Part shown: one piece after another, positions 17,901-25,552 of the stretch | Layout: each line of letters opens with the position of its first letter | Position numbering within the stretch: position 1 is the stretch's first letter | Assembly (NCBI RefSeq): GCF_049723905.1 | Contig: NZ_JBJKFD010000001.1 | Span: forward strand, 4,402,001-4,466,000 | Direction: 5' to 3' | Length of the DNA: 64,000 nt | Source: G963665185 sp049723905 | GTDB taxonomy: Bacteria; Desulfobacterota; Desulfovibrionia; Desulfovibrionales; Desulfovibrionaceae | Made by a program: the position numbers and the translations under genes | The notes under the pieces: model-generated | Told to the model about the DNA's origin: nothing | The model's input: only the letters and a program-made list of their open reading frames with translations | The model's database searches: none

Positions 17901-18033
17901 GAAAGTCGCCGGTTCCGACAACGGAAAGTCCCTTGACCTTCGCCCAAGCGGCCAGATTGCGCGGGGTCAGGCTTTTACTGGTGGCTCGGGAATATTTTGA
18001 ATGAATATGAAGGTCGGCCCTGAACTGTTCCAT
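14920..18033 (-). CDS. Endonuclease Q-UvrD helicase fusion
   Basis: A 1037-residue two-part repair protein. Residues 1 to about 420 match endonuclease Q, a PHP-family nuclease that nicks 5' of uracil, hypoxanthine and abasic sites. It has the PHP motif DLHIHSKYSRATSKSLT, VVGTGDFQHPGW, then HIWTPWFSLFGSKSGFDSIE, ISNSDAHSGEKLGREANVF, and a zinc finger near residues 282-303 (HRKCG ... ICPVCGKPITVGVL). From about residue 470 there is a UvrD/Rep superfamily 1 helicase: Walker A AGPGTGKT near 486, DEVQD near 648, GDPRQSIYSFRGA, LQENYRSAPTV, MSIHAAKGLEFQTVF and YVGLTRAK near 981. The fusion would couple damage nicking to strand unwinding. Confidence 0.9.
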   Translation of the reverse strand: MEQFRADLHIHSKYSRATSKSLTPRNLAAWAKVKGLSVVGTGDFQHPGWLEELSEQLEEDDGTGLLALKSESGLAREIPWSEGYLPHQKTRFILQTEISSIYKRGGKVRKVHNLVFVPNLDAARRFSERLGAVGNIKSDGRPILGLDSRNLLEMVLELDPLAFLVPAHIWTPWFSLFGSKSGFDSIEECFGDLSQHIFALETGLSSDPDMNWHLSALDRFRLISNSDAHSGEKLGREANVFSGDMSYEGILRALRGEGLGRKFLGTVEFFPEEGKYHLDGHRKCGIVMEPEETRSRGGICPVCGKPITVGVLNRVMELADREKPEKPSNQPGFTSLIPLRELMGEILGCGPATKKVSTLYRRAMSRMGSELNILQDAPAEEIAKVSPPLAEAVLRMRAGKVLKSPGFDGQYGVIHVFSDAERAEMVQGKFLIRMPQKAESADLPLPNPVAAVQPSATGDRPVFFNEAQKQAIDAGPEPVLVMAGPGTGKTQTLMGRVEHLLEQGETPRHILAVTFTHRAAAEMRERLARLEGGPAALPRADTLHALAFEYWSNAYSESPVIMSEEAAFKVYAECNPELTGPKLKQAWNELNLSREQLRGPGTEDEAFHRYTKKKEYWNLVDYTDLLEFFLEQIEAKIYSCPYTHVLVDEVQDLSPLQIAVVTALAEENGKGFFAIGDPRQSIYSFRGAVPDVEAVLKAKWPELSCITLQENYRSAPTVLQLAAALFPKIPSLRPNLDIPGEAYIFSAPDTARESAWIGERIRKLIGGTSLTMSESNEETQSPGDIAILVRIKSLIPPLARSLDRVGVPFTVPMAEAFWREPRVQAILAAAGSFLGMALQDGPEELEGVEIPEKILAKGPQGLSAFLEDVRPFDRMFFKSRAFRQLEKGFMDHGGWTGLINWVNLRSELEEVSHKAEKIQIMSIHAAKGLEFQTVFMPALEDGFMPFAGMDFLSGKISGNSGINPAKPDEDEERRLFYVGLTRAKSGLYLSHSARRELYGTRLMLPPSRFLEELPQDLLKASQLVAKTVRQEKSLTLM

Positions 18034-18052
18034 GCATCCTCACCGTGAAATT

Positions 18053-19297
18053 TTAGCTTTTGTCGGCACGGAAAAAATCCTTGAACGCGTCCAAAGCTGT
18101 TTGCTGGGTGGCTGCGCGTACCGAATCGATATCATCGTACGCATTTTCCAGGCAAAACACTACCTCCGCATCCAGCTTGCGCGCCTTGCTCATGCCCCGG
18201 AGAACGGACAGCGCATTGGCTTTGAGCATGCCGCGTCGGTAGGGCCTGTTTTCGGTTACGGCCGTAAAAACATCGGCCACGGCCATGATGCGCGCGCCAA
18301 GGGAAAGTTCTTTTCCGTTGCGTCCCTTGTGGTAGCCGGTGCCGTCCATCCGTTCGTGGTGGCTGCTGCCCCATTCGTTGATCACTTCCATGCCGCGGAC
18401 TCTGGAAAGCACCTCGTCGCAGAACCGGGGATGCAGCCGGATGATGTCGTATTCTTCGCGGGTCAGTTTGCCGGGCTTGTCCAATATGTATGTAGGGATG
18501 CCCAGCTTGCCCAGGTCGTGCAGGTTGCCGGCCACGCCCATGAGCTTGATATCATGGTGGGAAAAATCGAAGCGGCCAGCCAGTTCCTGGGCCACGGCGG
18601 CCACGCCACGGGAATGGGTGGCTGTGAAGCGGCTTCGGAAGTCGATTATATGCGAAATAAAACGTGAAAAACCGCGCAGGTCTTCCAGGTGCAGATGCGG
18701 GTCTTCCAGCTCCCCGAATCGTTCGAGGGAAATGTCCTTTTGGCGGATAAACTCCAGCACATCACAGAAATTATCCTGAGCCGTCTGGGTGATGGCCTCG
18801 GCAATCGTCGCCTCAAAGATTGTTCCCTTGTGCTGTTCAATGCGTTGGACCTGGGTGCACGCCATCGTGATGTCCGCATCCTTCATAAGCACGTCGGCAC
18901 GGTCTGCCGCATTGAGCAGGTTGGACAGGAACATGGTCTGCGCATCCGTGTCGAAAGCGTCTTTCTTTTTCCACGGCGTGTGATGGTAGCGGACGATTTC
19001 TGCTATGGGGTCCAGGTAGGGAAAAGTCTTGAGCAGCCTGTAGCCGGTTTCGGCGTGCTCCACGTTATCCACTTCGAACTGTAGAGCGTCCAGCCTGCTT
19101 TGCAGGGTCAATCCTCCCACATCATGCAGCAGCCCGGCCATGAACAGGCGGGTTCTGTCGTGGACGCTCAATCCCATAAGGCGTCCTGCGGAACAGGCCA
19201 GATAGGCCACTCGTTTGTGATGGCCGGTGACGGCCGTGCTGATGAGATCCAGGGCGGAGGATACGCCACACATAAGTTCAAGCTGGGATACGTACAT
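18053..19297 (-). CDS. Tandem HD/HD-GYP domain protein
   Basis: A 414-residue protein with two HD-type domains. The N-terminal one is divergent (GHHKRVAYLA, LLHDVGGLTL, VRYHHTPWKKKD) and may be regulatory. The C-terminal one is HD-GYP (THSRGVAAVA, HDLGKLGIPTYI, then HHERMDGTGYHKG and ADVFTAVTENRPYR). The canonical HHExxDGxGYP has His instead of Pro after GY. HD-GYP proteins hydrolyse c-di-GMP to GMP, and a paired partial domain is known in the family. No membrane or receiver domain is visible. It starts at ATG 19297 and lies 19 bp upstream of the helicase gene start. Confidence 0.88.
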   Translation of the reverse strand: MYVSQLELMCGVSSALDLISTAVTGHHKRVAYLACSAGRLMGLSVHDRTRLFMAGLLHDVGGLTLQSRLDALQFEVDNVEHAETGYRLLKTFPYLDPIAEIVRYHHTPWKKKDAFDTDAQTMFLSNLLNAADRADVLMKDADITMACTQVQRIEQHKGTIFEATIAEAITQTAQDNFCDVLEFIRQKDISLERFGELEDPHLHLEDLRGFSRFISHIIDFRSRFTATHSRGVAAVAQELAGRFDFSHHDIKLMGVAGNLHDLGKLGIPTYILDKPGKLTREEYDIIRLHPRFCDEVLSRVRGMEVINEWGSSHHERMDGTGYHKGRNGKELSLGARIMAVADVFTAVTENRPYRRGMLKANALSVLRGMSKARKLDAEVVFCLENAYDDIDSVRAATQQTALDAFKDFFRADKS

Positions 19298-19339
19298 GCT
19301 ATGCTTTTGCCGGATATCGGATGTTGTAAATTAAGGAAA

Positions 19340-19364
19340 GGCCGGAGTTGTTGATGCTCCGGCC
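19340..19364 (-). terminator. Terminator downstream of the Mog-domain gene
   Basis: GGCCGGAG (19340-19347) and CTCCGGCC (19357-19364) pair around a 9-nt loop. On the minus strand the stem is followed by TTTCCTTAATTT. It separates the MoaB/Mog-type gene from the HD-GYP gene. Confidence 0.7.
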
Positions 19365-19441
19365 AGTAATATTTCCTATTATTTAAGATTGGGATTGTCG
19401 AGAGTCAATTCAGTTATATTTTTGCAAAAAATCCGATTGAT

Positions 19442-20230
19442 CTAATCCTCACGAAGGGTTGCGCAGTCTGCCGGGTCGCCCCGCAGCTTGTCCAAGGCAT
19501 GGGGCAGGGCCGGGAGAATGGCGTCCAGGCATTCGCGTACCGCCTTGGGTGAACCGGGCAGGTTGACGATGATGGCTTCGCCCAGAGTGCCGGCCACGGC
19601 CCTGGAAATCATGGCGTGCGGTGTTTTGGCAAGGCTGGCGGCCGTCATGGCGTGTTCTATGCCGGGCAGCCGTTTTTCCAGTATCGCCAGGGTCGCCTCC
19701 GGGGTGATGTCGCGCGGAGCCACTCCGGTGCCGCCCGTGGTCACGATGAGGTCGAAGCACTGCATGAGTGCCAGGTCGGTAAGCAGCGCCTTGAGCTGGC
19801 TGATATCGTCCGGAATGATGTGGCCCAGGCAATAGCGCATGTTCAGCCGTTCCTCGCACATTTCTTCTACCGTGGGGCCGCTGGTGTCTTCGCGTTCGCC
19901 TCTGGAGCCCTTGTCGCTGAGGGTTATCCATGCAACGGCCAGACCGTCGGATTCAACATCGAGCGTTACGTCTCCCATGCCCTTGAGGTCCGCCATGGGC
20001 AGCAGGGTGGCGCATTTTTGGGCTTCGCCGCCGATGTTGAAGTACTGGACCCTGCCGACCATGAACAGCGCCTTGCCGTCCGCGGTCAGGGTGCTTCCCG
20101 CCCGCAGGCGGGGGATGGGCCGGTCCGTGCGGACCAGGGTTACGCCGGGGAAGTCGTCGGTACAATTGGTGAGCAGGCAGCCTGTTCCCCGAACAATGGG
20201 ATTGGCAATGTGTATGCGTATGGTTTGCAT
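19442..20230 (-). CDS. MoaB/Mog molybdopterin-binding protein with N-terminal extension
   Basis: A 262-residue protein. The C-terminal 165 residues form a MoaB/MogA domain that adenylylates molybdopterin during molybdenum (or tungsten) cofactor synthesis. Motifs are WITLSDKGSRGEREDTSGP, VTTGGTGVAPRDITPEAT and NLPGSPKAVRECLDAIL. The N-terminal 95 residues (starting MQTIRIHIANPIVRGTGC) form a separate small domain I do not recognise, possibly MOSC-like or Desulfovibrio-specific. Sulfate reducers need Mo/W formate dehydrogenases, so a dedicated Mog is expected. It lies 18 bp downstream of the RND gene but has its own terminator. Confidence 0.85.
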   Translation of the reverse strand: MQTIRIHIANPIVRGTGCLLTNCTDDFPGVTLVRTDRPIPRLRAGSTLTADGKALFMVGRVQYFNIGGEAQKCATLLPMADLKGMGDVTLDVESDGLAVAWITLSDKGSRGEREDTSGPTVEEMCEERLNMRYCLGHIIPDDISQLKALLTDLALMQCFDLIVTTGGTGVAPRDITPEATLAILEKRLPGIEHAMTAASLAKTPHAMISRAVAGTLGEAIIVNLPGSPKAVRECLDAILPALPHALDKLRGDPADCATLRED

Positions 20231-20248
20231 TTTCGGCCTCGCTTGGAG

Positions 20249-23200
20249 CTATTGGGGCTTTTTCCTGAAACGTTCAAGCAGTCCCTGGATAACGGAATAG
20301 AAGGTGGGAACGGCGAACACACCCATAATGGTTGCCGCCAGCATACCGCCGAAGACCGCGGTGCCCAAGGCGTGGCGGCTGGCAGCACCTGCTCCGGAGG
20401 CGACCACCAGCGGCAGGATGCCCAATATGAAGGCAAAGGAGGTCATAAGAATGGGCCGGAAGCGCAGGTGCGCGGCTTCCAGGGCCGCTTCGACCACGGT
20501 TTTGCCCTCGGCCCGTTGCTGCATGGCGAATTCGACAATGAGAATGGCGTTTTTGACTGCCAGACCGATGAGCATGACCAGACCGATCTGTGCGTAGACG
20601 TCATTGTTCAGCCCGCGCAGCCATTGGGCCAGGATGGCGCCGAACACGCCCAGGGGGACGGCGAAGAGAACCGCCATAGGAATGGCCCAGCTTTCGTACT
20701 GGGCGGAGAGCACCAGGAAGACCATGAGCAGTGCCAGACCGAAAACGATTCCGGCCTGTCCGCCCGAGGCGATTTCCTGGAAGGCGATGCCCGACCATTG
20801 ATAGCTCATGCCCTGGGGCAGGTTGGCGTCGGCGACTTCCTTCATGGCTTCGATGGCCTGGCCGGTGCTGTAGCCGGGCGCGGGAACCGCCGTGATTTCC
20901 ACGGAGCTATACAGGTTGAAGTGCCGGATGTATTCCGGTCCCTTGATGTTTCGTATGGTTGCCAGGGTGGATATCGGCACCATGGAGCCGTCGTTTGCCC
21001 GAACGTAGAAGGAGTCGATATCGCTGGGCGCGGCGCGGAACTGGTCGTCTGCCTGGAGCATGACCCGGTAGGTGCGTCCGTATTTATTGAAGTCGTTTAC
21101 ATAATAGCCGCCCAGGTAGGTCTGGAAGGTCTGGAAGACCTGGTCGAGCGGGATGCCCAGCTTTTTGACCTTGTCCCGGTCCACATCGATGAACAGTTGG
21201 GGAACGCTGGCTGAAAACGGGGTGAACGTATACTGGATTTCCGGGCGCTTCATGGCCGCCAGCATAAAAGCATGGGTGGCCTGTTCCAGCCCTTCCACTG
21301 GCCCGCCGGAACGGTCCTGCAATTCGAACTGCAAGCCGCCTGTGGTGCTCAGTCCGCTGATGGGCGGGGCGTTGAAGCAGGCGATGGTGGCCTCCTGAAT
21401 GGTGGAAAAGGCCCTTTGCGCATTGGCAATGAGGCTGTCCACGCCCAGTTCCGGGGTTTTGCGTTCGTCCCACGGTGTAAGGACCGCGAACAGGCAGGCC
21501 GTGTAGGAACTGTAGCTGGAGGTCATGATGTTGAAGCCGCCCAGCGAGAAGAAGTCTGCAACACCGGGAGACTTCTTGAGGTAATCCTCGATTTGTTTGA
21601 CGACATGGTTGGTGCGTTCCAGGGATGCGCCTTCGGGCAGCTGCACGTTGATCATGTAATAGCCCTGGTCTTCCGAGGGCACGAATCCGCCGGGAACCGT
21701 TTCAAAAAGCTTGAAGGTTGCACCGCCTATGATGACCAGGGTGACGAGCACAATGGCGCTGCGCTTGATGAACAGCCGCACGGTTTCTGTGTAGCCGCGC
21801 GTGCAGGCATCGAACCCTCTGTTGAAAAGGTTGAAAAACATACCCAGGGGACCGCGCATGGGTTTCTGCTTGCGCAGGATGATGGCGGACATGGCCGGGG
21901 AGAGTGTGAGGGCGTTGAGGGACGAAATGCCCACGGATACGGCCAGGGTAAGGGCGAACTGCTGATACAGCCGGCCGGTGATGCCGCCCATGAAGGCCAC
22001 GGGGATGAACACCGAAATGAGCACCAGGGTGGTGGCCACGATTGCGCCCGCCACTTCCTTCATGGCCTTTTTGGTGGCCTCGCGCGGTGGGATGTCTTCT
22101 TCGTCTATGATGCGCTGCACCGCCTCGACCACAACGATGGCGTCGTCGACAACGATGCCGATGGCAAGGACGCAGCCGAAGAGCGTCAGGGTGTTGATGG
22201 AAAATTCAAGCACCTGGAAAAGGGCGAAGGTGCCGATGAGCGAAACCGGAACCGCGATCATGGGAATGAGTGTGGCCCGGAAGTTCTGCAAAAAGATGAA
22301 CACCACCAGAAAGACGATGATCATTGCCTCGTACAGGGTTTCCAGCACTTCTGCGATGGAGGCGTTGACAAACCGTGTGGTATCGAAGGGAATATGATAT
22401 TTCATGCCTTCCGGAAAATAGGCGGAAAGCTCCTTCATCTGGGCTCTCAGTGCGTTGGCCACGTCCAGTGCGTTGGCTCCGGGCAGCTGGTAGATCATCA
22501 TGGTGGCGGCGGGACCGGCATTGAGGCGGCTGAACGAGGTGTAGGACTTGGAGCCCAACTCCACGCGGGCGACATCTTTTACGTGCACCATGCTGCCGTC
22601 CGGGTTGGCCCGGATGATGATGTTGGCAAATTCGTCTACCATGTCCAGACGGCCTTTGACCCGGACGCTCATCTGGTATTCCTGTCCGGCTGCGGCAGGC
22701 GGCTGGCCTATCTGGCCTGCGGGGGCCTGGACGTTCTGTTCGGTGACGGCGGAAATGACGTCGGATGCGGTCAGGCCTAGTTTGGCCATCTTGTCCGGGT
22801 TCAGCCAGATGCGCATGCCGTAGTCCATGTCGCCGAACAGGTTGACGTCGCCGACGCCGGGGATGCGTTTGAGCGCATCATACAGGTTGATTTTGGCGTA
22901 GTTGTTCAGGAACAGCGTGTTGTAGCGGTTGTCTGGCGAAAGAAGGTTGATGGCCATGAGCATGTCCGGAGACTGCTTCTTGACGCTGACGCCGCTGCTG
23001 ACCACGTTTTGCGGGAGCTGCGGCGTAGCCAGGGACAAACGGTTCTGCACGTCGACGGTTGCCAGTTCCAGGTCGCGGCTGATGTCGAAGGTGACGGTCA
23101 GGGTCATGCGTCCATCGTTGGAACTGATGGAGTTCATGTAAAGCATGTCCTGCGCGCCGTTGACCTGCTCCTCGATGGGGGTGGCCACGGTTTCTTCCAC

Positions 23201-23368
23201 AACCTGGGAATCGGCGCCGGTGTACTGGGCGGAAACCTGTACAGTGGGCGGCGAAATCTGCGGGTATTGCGCAATGGGAAGGGTGAATATGCTGATGAGG
23301 CCAGTCAGCGTGATGATGATGGAAAGGACCGACGCGAAGATCGGCCGTTCGATAAAGAAATTGACCAT
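20249..23368 (-). CDS. RND multidrug efflux pump, AcrB/MexB type
   Basis: A 1039-residue inner-membrane proton-driven exporter of the HAE1 subfamily, with the expected length and twelve-helix, two-fold layout. It starts MVNFFIERPIFASVLSIII, has the proton-relay aspartates in GIVVDDAIVVVEAVQR in helix 4, and shows the HAE1 motif GYSTGQAIEAM and late KNAILIVEFA. It would form a trimer with the lipoprotein encoded just upstream and an outer-membrane TolC-like channel. No channel gene is present here, so one must be supplied from elsewhere. The gene follows the adaptor gene by 18 bp in the same transcript. Confidence 0.95.
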   Translation of the reverse strand: MVNFFIERPIFASVLSIIITLTGLISIFTLPIAQYPQISPPTVQVSAQYTGADSQVVEETVATPIEEQVNGAQDMLYMNSISSNDGRMTLTVTFDISRDLELATVDVQNRLSLATPQLPQNVVSSGVSVKKQSPDMLMAINLLSPDNRYNTLFLNNYAKINLYDALKRIPGVGDVNLFGDMDYGMRIWLNPDKMAKLGLTASDVISAVTEQNVQAPAGQIGQPPAAAGQEYQMSVRVKGRLDMVDEFANIIIRANPDGSMVHVKDVARVELGSKSYTSFSRLNAGPAATMMIYQLPGANALDVANALRAQMKELSAYFPEGMKYHIPFDTTRFVNASIAEVLETLYEAMIIVFLVVFIFLQNFRATLIPMIAVPVSLIGTFALFQVLEFSINTLTLFGCVLAIGIVVDDAIVVVEAVQRIIDEEDIPPREATKKAMKEVAGAIVATTLVLISVFIPVAFMGGITGRLYQQFALTLAVSVGISSLNALTLSPAMSAIILRKQKPMRGPLGMFFNLFNRGFDACTRGYTETVRLFIKRSAIVLVTLVIIGGATFKLFETVPGGFVPSEDQGYYMINVQLPEGASLERTNHVVKQIEDYLKKSPGVADFFSLGGFNIMTSSYSSYTACLFAVLTPWDERKTPELGVDSLIANAQRAFSTIQEATIACFNAPPISGLSTTGGLQFELQDRSGGPVEGLEQATHAFMLAAMKRPEIQYTFTPFSASVPQLFIDVDRDKVKKLGIPLDQVFQTFQTYLGGYYVNDFNKYGRTYRVMLQADDQFRAAPSDIDSFYVRANDGSMVPISTLATIRNIKGPEYIRHFNLYSSVEITAVPAPGYSTGQAIEAMKEVADANLPQGMSYQWSGIAFQEIASGGQAGIVFGLALLMVFLVLSAQYESWAIPMAVLFAVPLGVFGAILAQWLRGLNNDVYAQIGLVMLIGLAVKNAILIVEFAMQQRAEGKTVVEAALEAAHLRFRPILMTSFAFILGILPLVVASGAGAASRHALGTAVFGGMLAATIMGVFAVPTFYSVIQGLLERFRKKPQ

Positions 23369-23386
23369 GACGGCGCAGCCCCCCGC

Positions 23387-24589
23387 TTAGTTTTGCTCTT
23401 TTTCAGTGTTCGTGTCGGAACCATCCGCCACCTCGCCGTTAAACGGCTGTAGGGTGACCTTGGCATGGGCTCCGGGGCGAACACGGCGCACTCCTTCGGA
23501 AACCACGACCGTACCGGCCTTCACTCCGTCTTCAATTACGGCGATGTTGTTGATGACCCGCTGGACCTTTACAGAAACGTTGGCCACCGTGCCGTTTGTT
23601 TCCACCACCAGAAGGGACTTGATCCCTTGGGTGTCGATCAGCGCCCGGGAAGGCACGACCACTGCGTTCTTGAGCTTGCCGATGTCGGCACGGATTTTGG
23701 CGTACTGTCCGGGCCGCAGCAGTCGGTCCGGGTTGTTGAACACACAACGTACGCCCAGGGTACCGGTTTTGGGATCCACAGTGGGATCAATCATATCGAT
23801 GCGGCCCTTGTACTGGTATTCGTCGTCGTCGGACAACAGGAGGCGCAGTCCCCGTTCCAGAGCATCCGTGCCGTCCGTGGAATTTGTCAGGCCGTAGCGT
23901 CTGGCGAGCAGGTAGTCGCGTTCGGAAATGCTGAAATTTACATAGATGGGGTCCATGGCGGAGACGGTGGCCAGAACCGTCTGTTGTTTGGAGACCAGGG
24001 CACCGATGTTGATTTCGGTCTTGCCGATAAGGCCGCGCATGGGGGCCTTGATGAGGGTGTAGCCAAGGTCGAGCTTGGCATTCTGCACGGCAGACTTGTA
24101 TCCCTGCACCGTGGCCTGCAGTTCCTTCAGCGCCGTGGCCTTCACATCGTATTCTTCACGGCTGATGGCATCCTGATCCAGCAGTGCCTTGAACCGTTCA
24201 TAGTCCACCTGCGCCTTGGCAAGGCCCGCCTGCTCGCGGTCCAGCTGGGCCTGGGCCTCATTGAGGGATTCCTGAAATGGTTCGGGATCGATGCGGAAAA
24301 GTTTCTGGCCCTTCTCCACCATGGAACCTTCCGTGAACAGGCGTTCCTTGAGGTAGCCGTCCACCTTGGCTCGTATCTCGACGGTCTTGGTTGCCTGGGT
24401 CTGGCCTATGAAATCTCTGGTGATGACAACATCCCTGGACACGGCCTTGACCGCGGTAACCGGCAGATCCTGCGGTTTTGCGGCTTCCTTCTTCTTTTCG
24501 GAAGAACAGGCGGAGAGGCTCGTTACGAGCAGAGCAAACAAAAAAAGGAGTGCTACTCGCAGGGAGGGGCGTAAAAACGACAGGACCAT
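23387..24589 (-). CDS. RND efflux membrane-fusion lipoprotein, AcrA type
   Basis: A 400-residue periplasmic adaptor. A lipobox ends the signal peptide (LVTSLSAC near residue 28), so it is probably anchored by lipid to the inner membrane. Lipoyl/hairpin and beta-barrel regions follow in the usual order: VEIRAKVDGYLKERLFTEGS, a long coiled-coil hairpin about residues 100-165, ALVSKQQTVLATVSAMDPI, then LRPGQYAKIRADIG. It bridges the RND pump and the outer-membrane channel. The start has GAGAGGA upstream. No divergent TetR-type repressor is adjacent, unlike many acrAB loci. Confidence 0.93.
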   Translation of the reverse strand: MVLSFLRPSLRVALLFLFALLVTSLSACSSEKKKEAAKPQDLPVTAVKAVSRDVVITRDFIGQTQATKTVEIRAKVDGYLKERLFTEGSMVEKGQKLFRIDPEPFQESLNEAQAQLDREQAGLAKAQVDYERFKALLDQDAISREEYDVKATALKELQATVQGYKSAVQNAKLDLGYTLIKAPMRGLIGKTEINIGALVSKQQTVLATVSAMDPIYVNFSISERDYLLARRYGLTNSTDGTDALERGLRLLLSDDDEYQYKGRIDMIDPTVDPKTGTLGVRCVFNNPDRLLRPGQYAKIRADIGKLKNAVVVPSRALIDTQGIKSLLVVETNGTVANVSVKVQRVINNIAVIEDGVKAGTVVVSEGVRRVRPGAHAKVTLQPFNGEVADGSDTNTEKEQN

Positions 24590-24811
24590 GTGTTCCTCTC
24601 AAGCTTTGCAATTTTAAAAGACGGCCGTGGGGGGACGGTTTTCAATCCACTGAATCATTTTCTTTATCAATTAATAAAAGAGCAGGCAATCAACCTTGTG
24701 TATGATTTGTACCAGTATCCGTGGAAATATCGCTTTTTGACTGATTTCAGGGTACACTTTTCAAGCGAAAGTTTGGCTTTATGGAATTAATTACAGACCA
24801 AGGACAAAAAT

Positions 24812-25285
24812 ATGCAGGGCAAGCCCCCAAGCCAGTCGCATTTCGTACTGGCCAAAATGATGGAGCCCCAGCACACAAATTCTTATGGGAGTGTGCACGG
24901 CGGGGTCATCATGAAAAATATAGATATTGCCGCGGCTGTGGCCGCCTGCCGCCATGCGCGGCGCAACTGCGTAACCGCATCCATCGACAAGCTGGACTTC
25001 CTTCTGCCGGTGCATGTGGGGGAAATCGTCTATTTCAAGGCCTCGGTGAACGCCGTGGGGCATACTTCCCTGGAAGCGGGTGTCCGCGTGGAGGCGGAAA
25101 ACCTCATTACCGGTGATGTGCGGTATGTGGCTTCGGCCTACCTGACCTTCGTCGCCCTGGACCAGAACCGCAAACCCGTTGAAGTTCCTCCGCTTATTCC
25201 TGAAAACGAAGAGGACGAGCGGCGCATCCGGGAGGCTGAACTGCGCAGTGCGATGCGCCATAAAATGCGTCAGCTTGAGGAATAG
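24812..25285 (+). CDS. Hotdog-fold acyl-CoA thioesterase, YciA-like
   Basis: A 157-residue single-hotdog acyl-CoA thioesterase of the BFIT/YciA group. The catalytic stretch is NSYGSVHGGVIMKNIDIAAA, with the expected His-Gly-Gly turn and acidic residue. It continues through TASIDKLDFLLPVHVGEIVYF and TSLEAGVRVEAENLITG. The C-terminus is a charged helix (NEEDERRIREAELR). It hydrolyses acyl-CoAs to free acid and CoA in the cytoplasm; chain-length preference is not readable. AAGGA lies upstream of ATG 24812. It is monocistronic. Confidence 0.9.
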   Translation: MQGKPPSQSHFVLAKMMEPQHTNSYGSVHGGVIMKNIDIAAAVAACRHARRNCVTASIDKLDFLLPVHVGEIVYFKASVNAVGHTSLEAGVRVEAENLITGDVRYVASAYLTFVALDQNRKPVEVPPLIPENEEDERRIREAELRSAMRHKMRQLEE

Positions 25286-25552
25286 TACCCATCTTGTGCA
25301 GAAGCGGCGGCGGGATTGGGCGTTTTTCATTGACCCGTCCCGTCTCCCCCGTTTATCCTGAAGGTTCGATTCTCGTGTAGTGTTTCGCGTACGCAATGCC
25401 CGCTGTGTTGCGTTTGGCGTAGTGTGCCTGAAGGCCGCTTCCCCCGGAGGGGGTTGCCTTGTCCGACAGGGTAACGGAATGCCGTGAATTGTTGGCCTTT
25501 TTCAGGATGCCGCACTCGACTATCCATGATGTAGACCGCAAGGAGGTGCTGC
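25286..25552. other. Spacer with short hairpins
   Basis: No gene is supported. It contains an ACGCAA/TTGCGT dyad near 25392-25414 and a CCCCC-GGA-GGGGG-type hairpin near 25443. I compared it by eye with c-di-GMP (GEMM) and cobalamin riboswitch cores and saw no match. It is probably the promoter/leader of the following HD-protein gene, whose ribosome site AAGGAGG is at the right end. Confidence 0.4.

Noticed and set aside
25360..25380. tRNA T-loop-like GGTTCGATTC
   Set aside because: No acceptor or anticodon stems can be formed around it.
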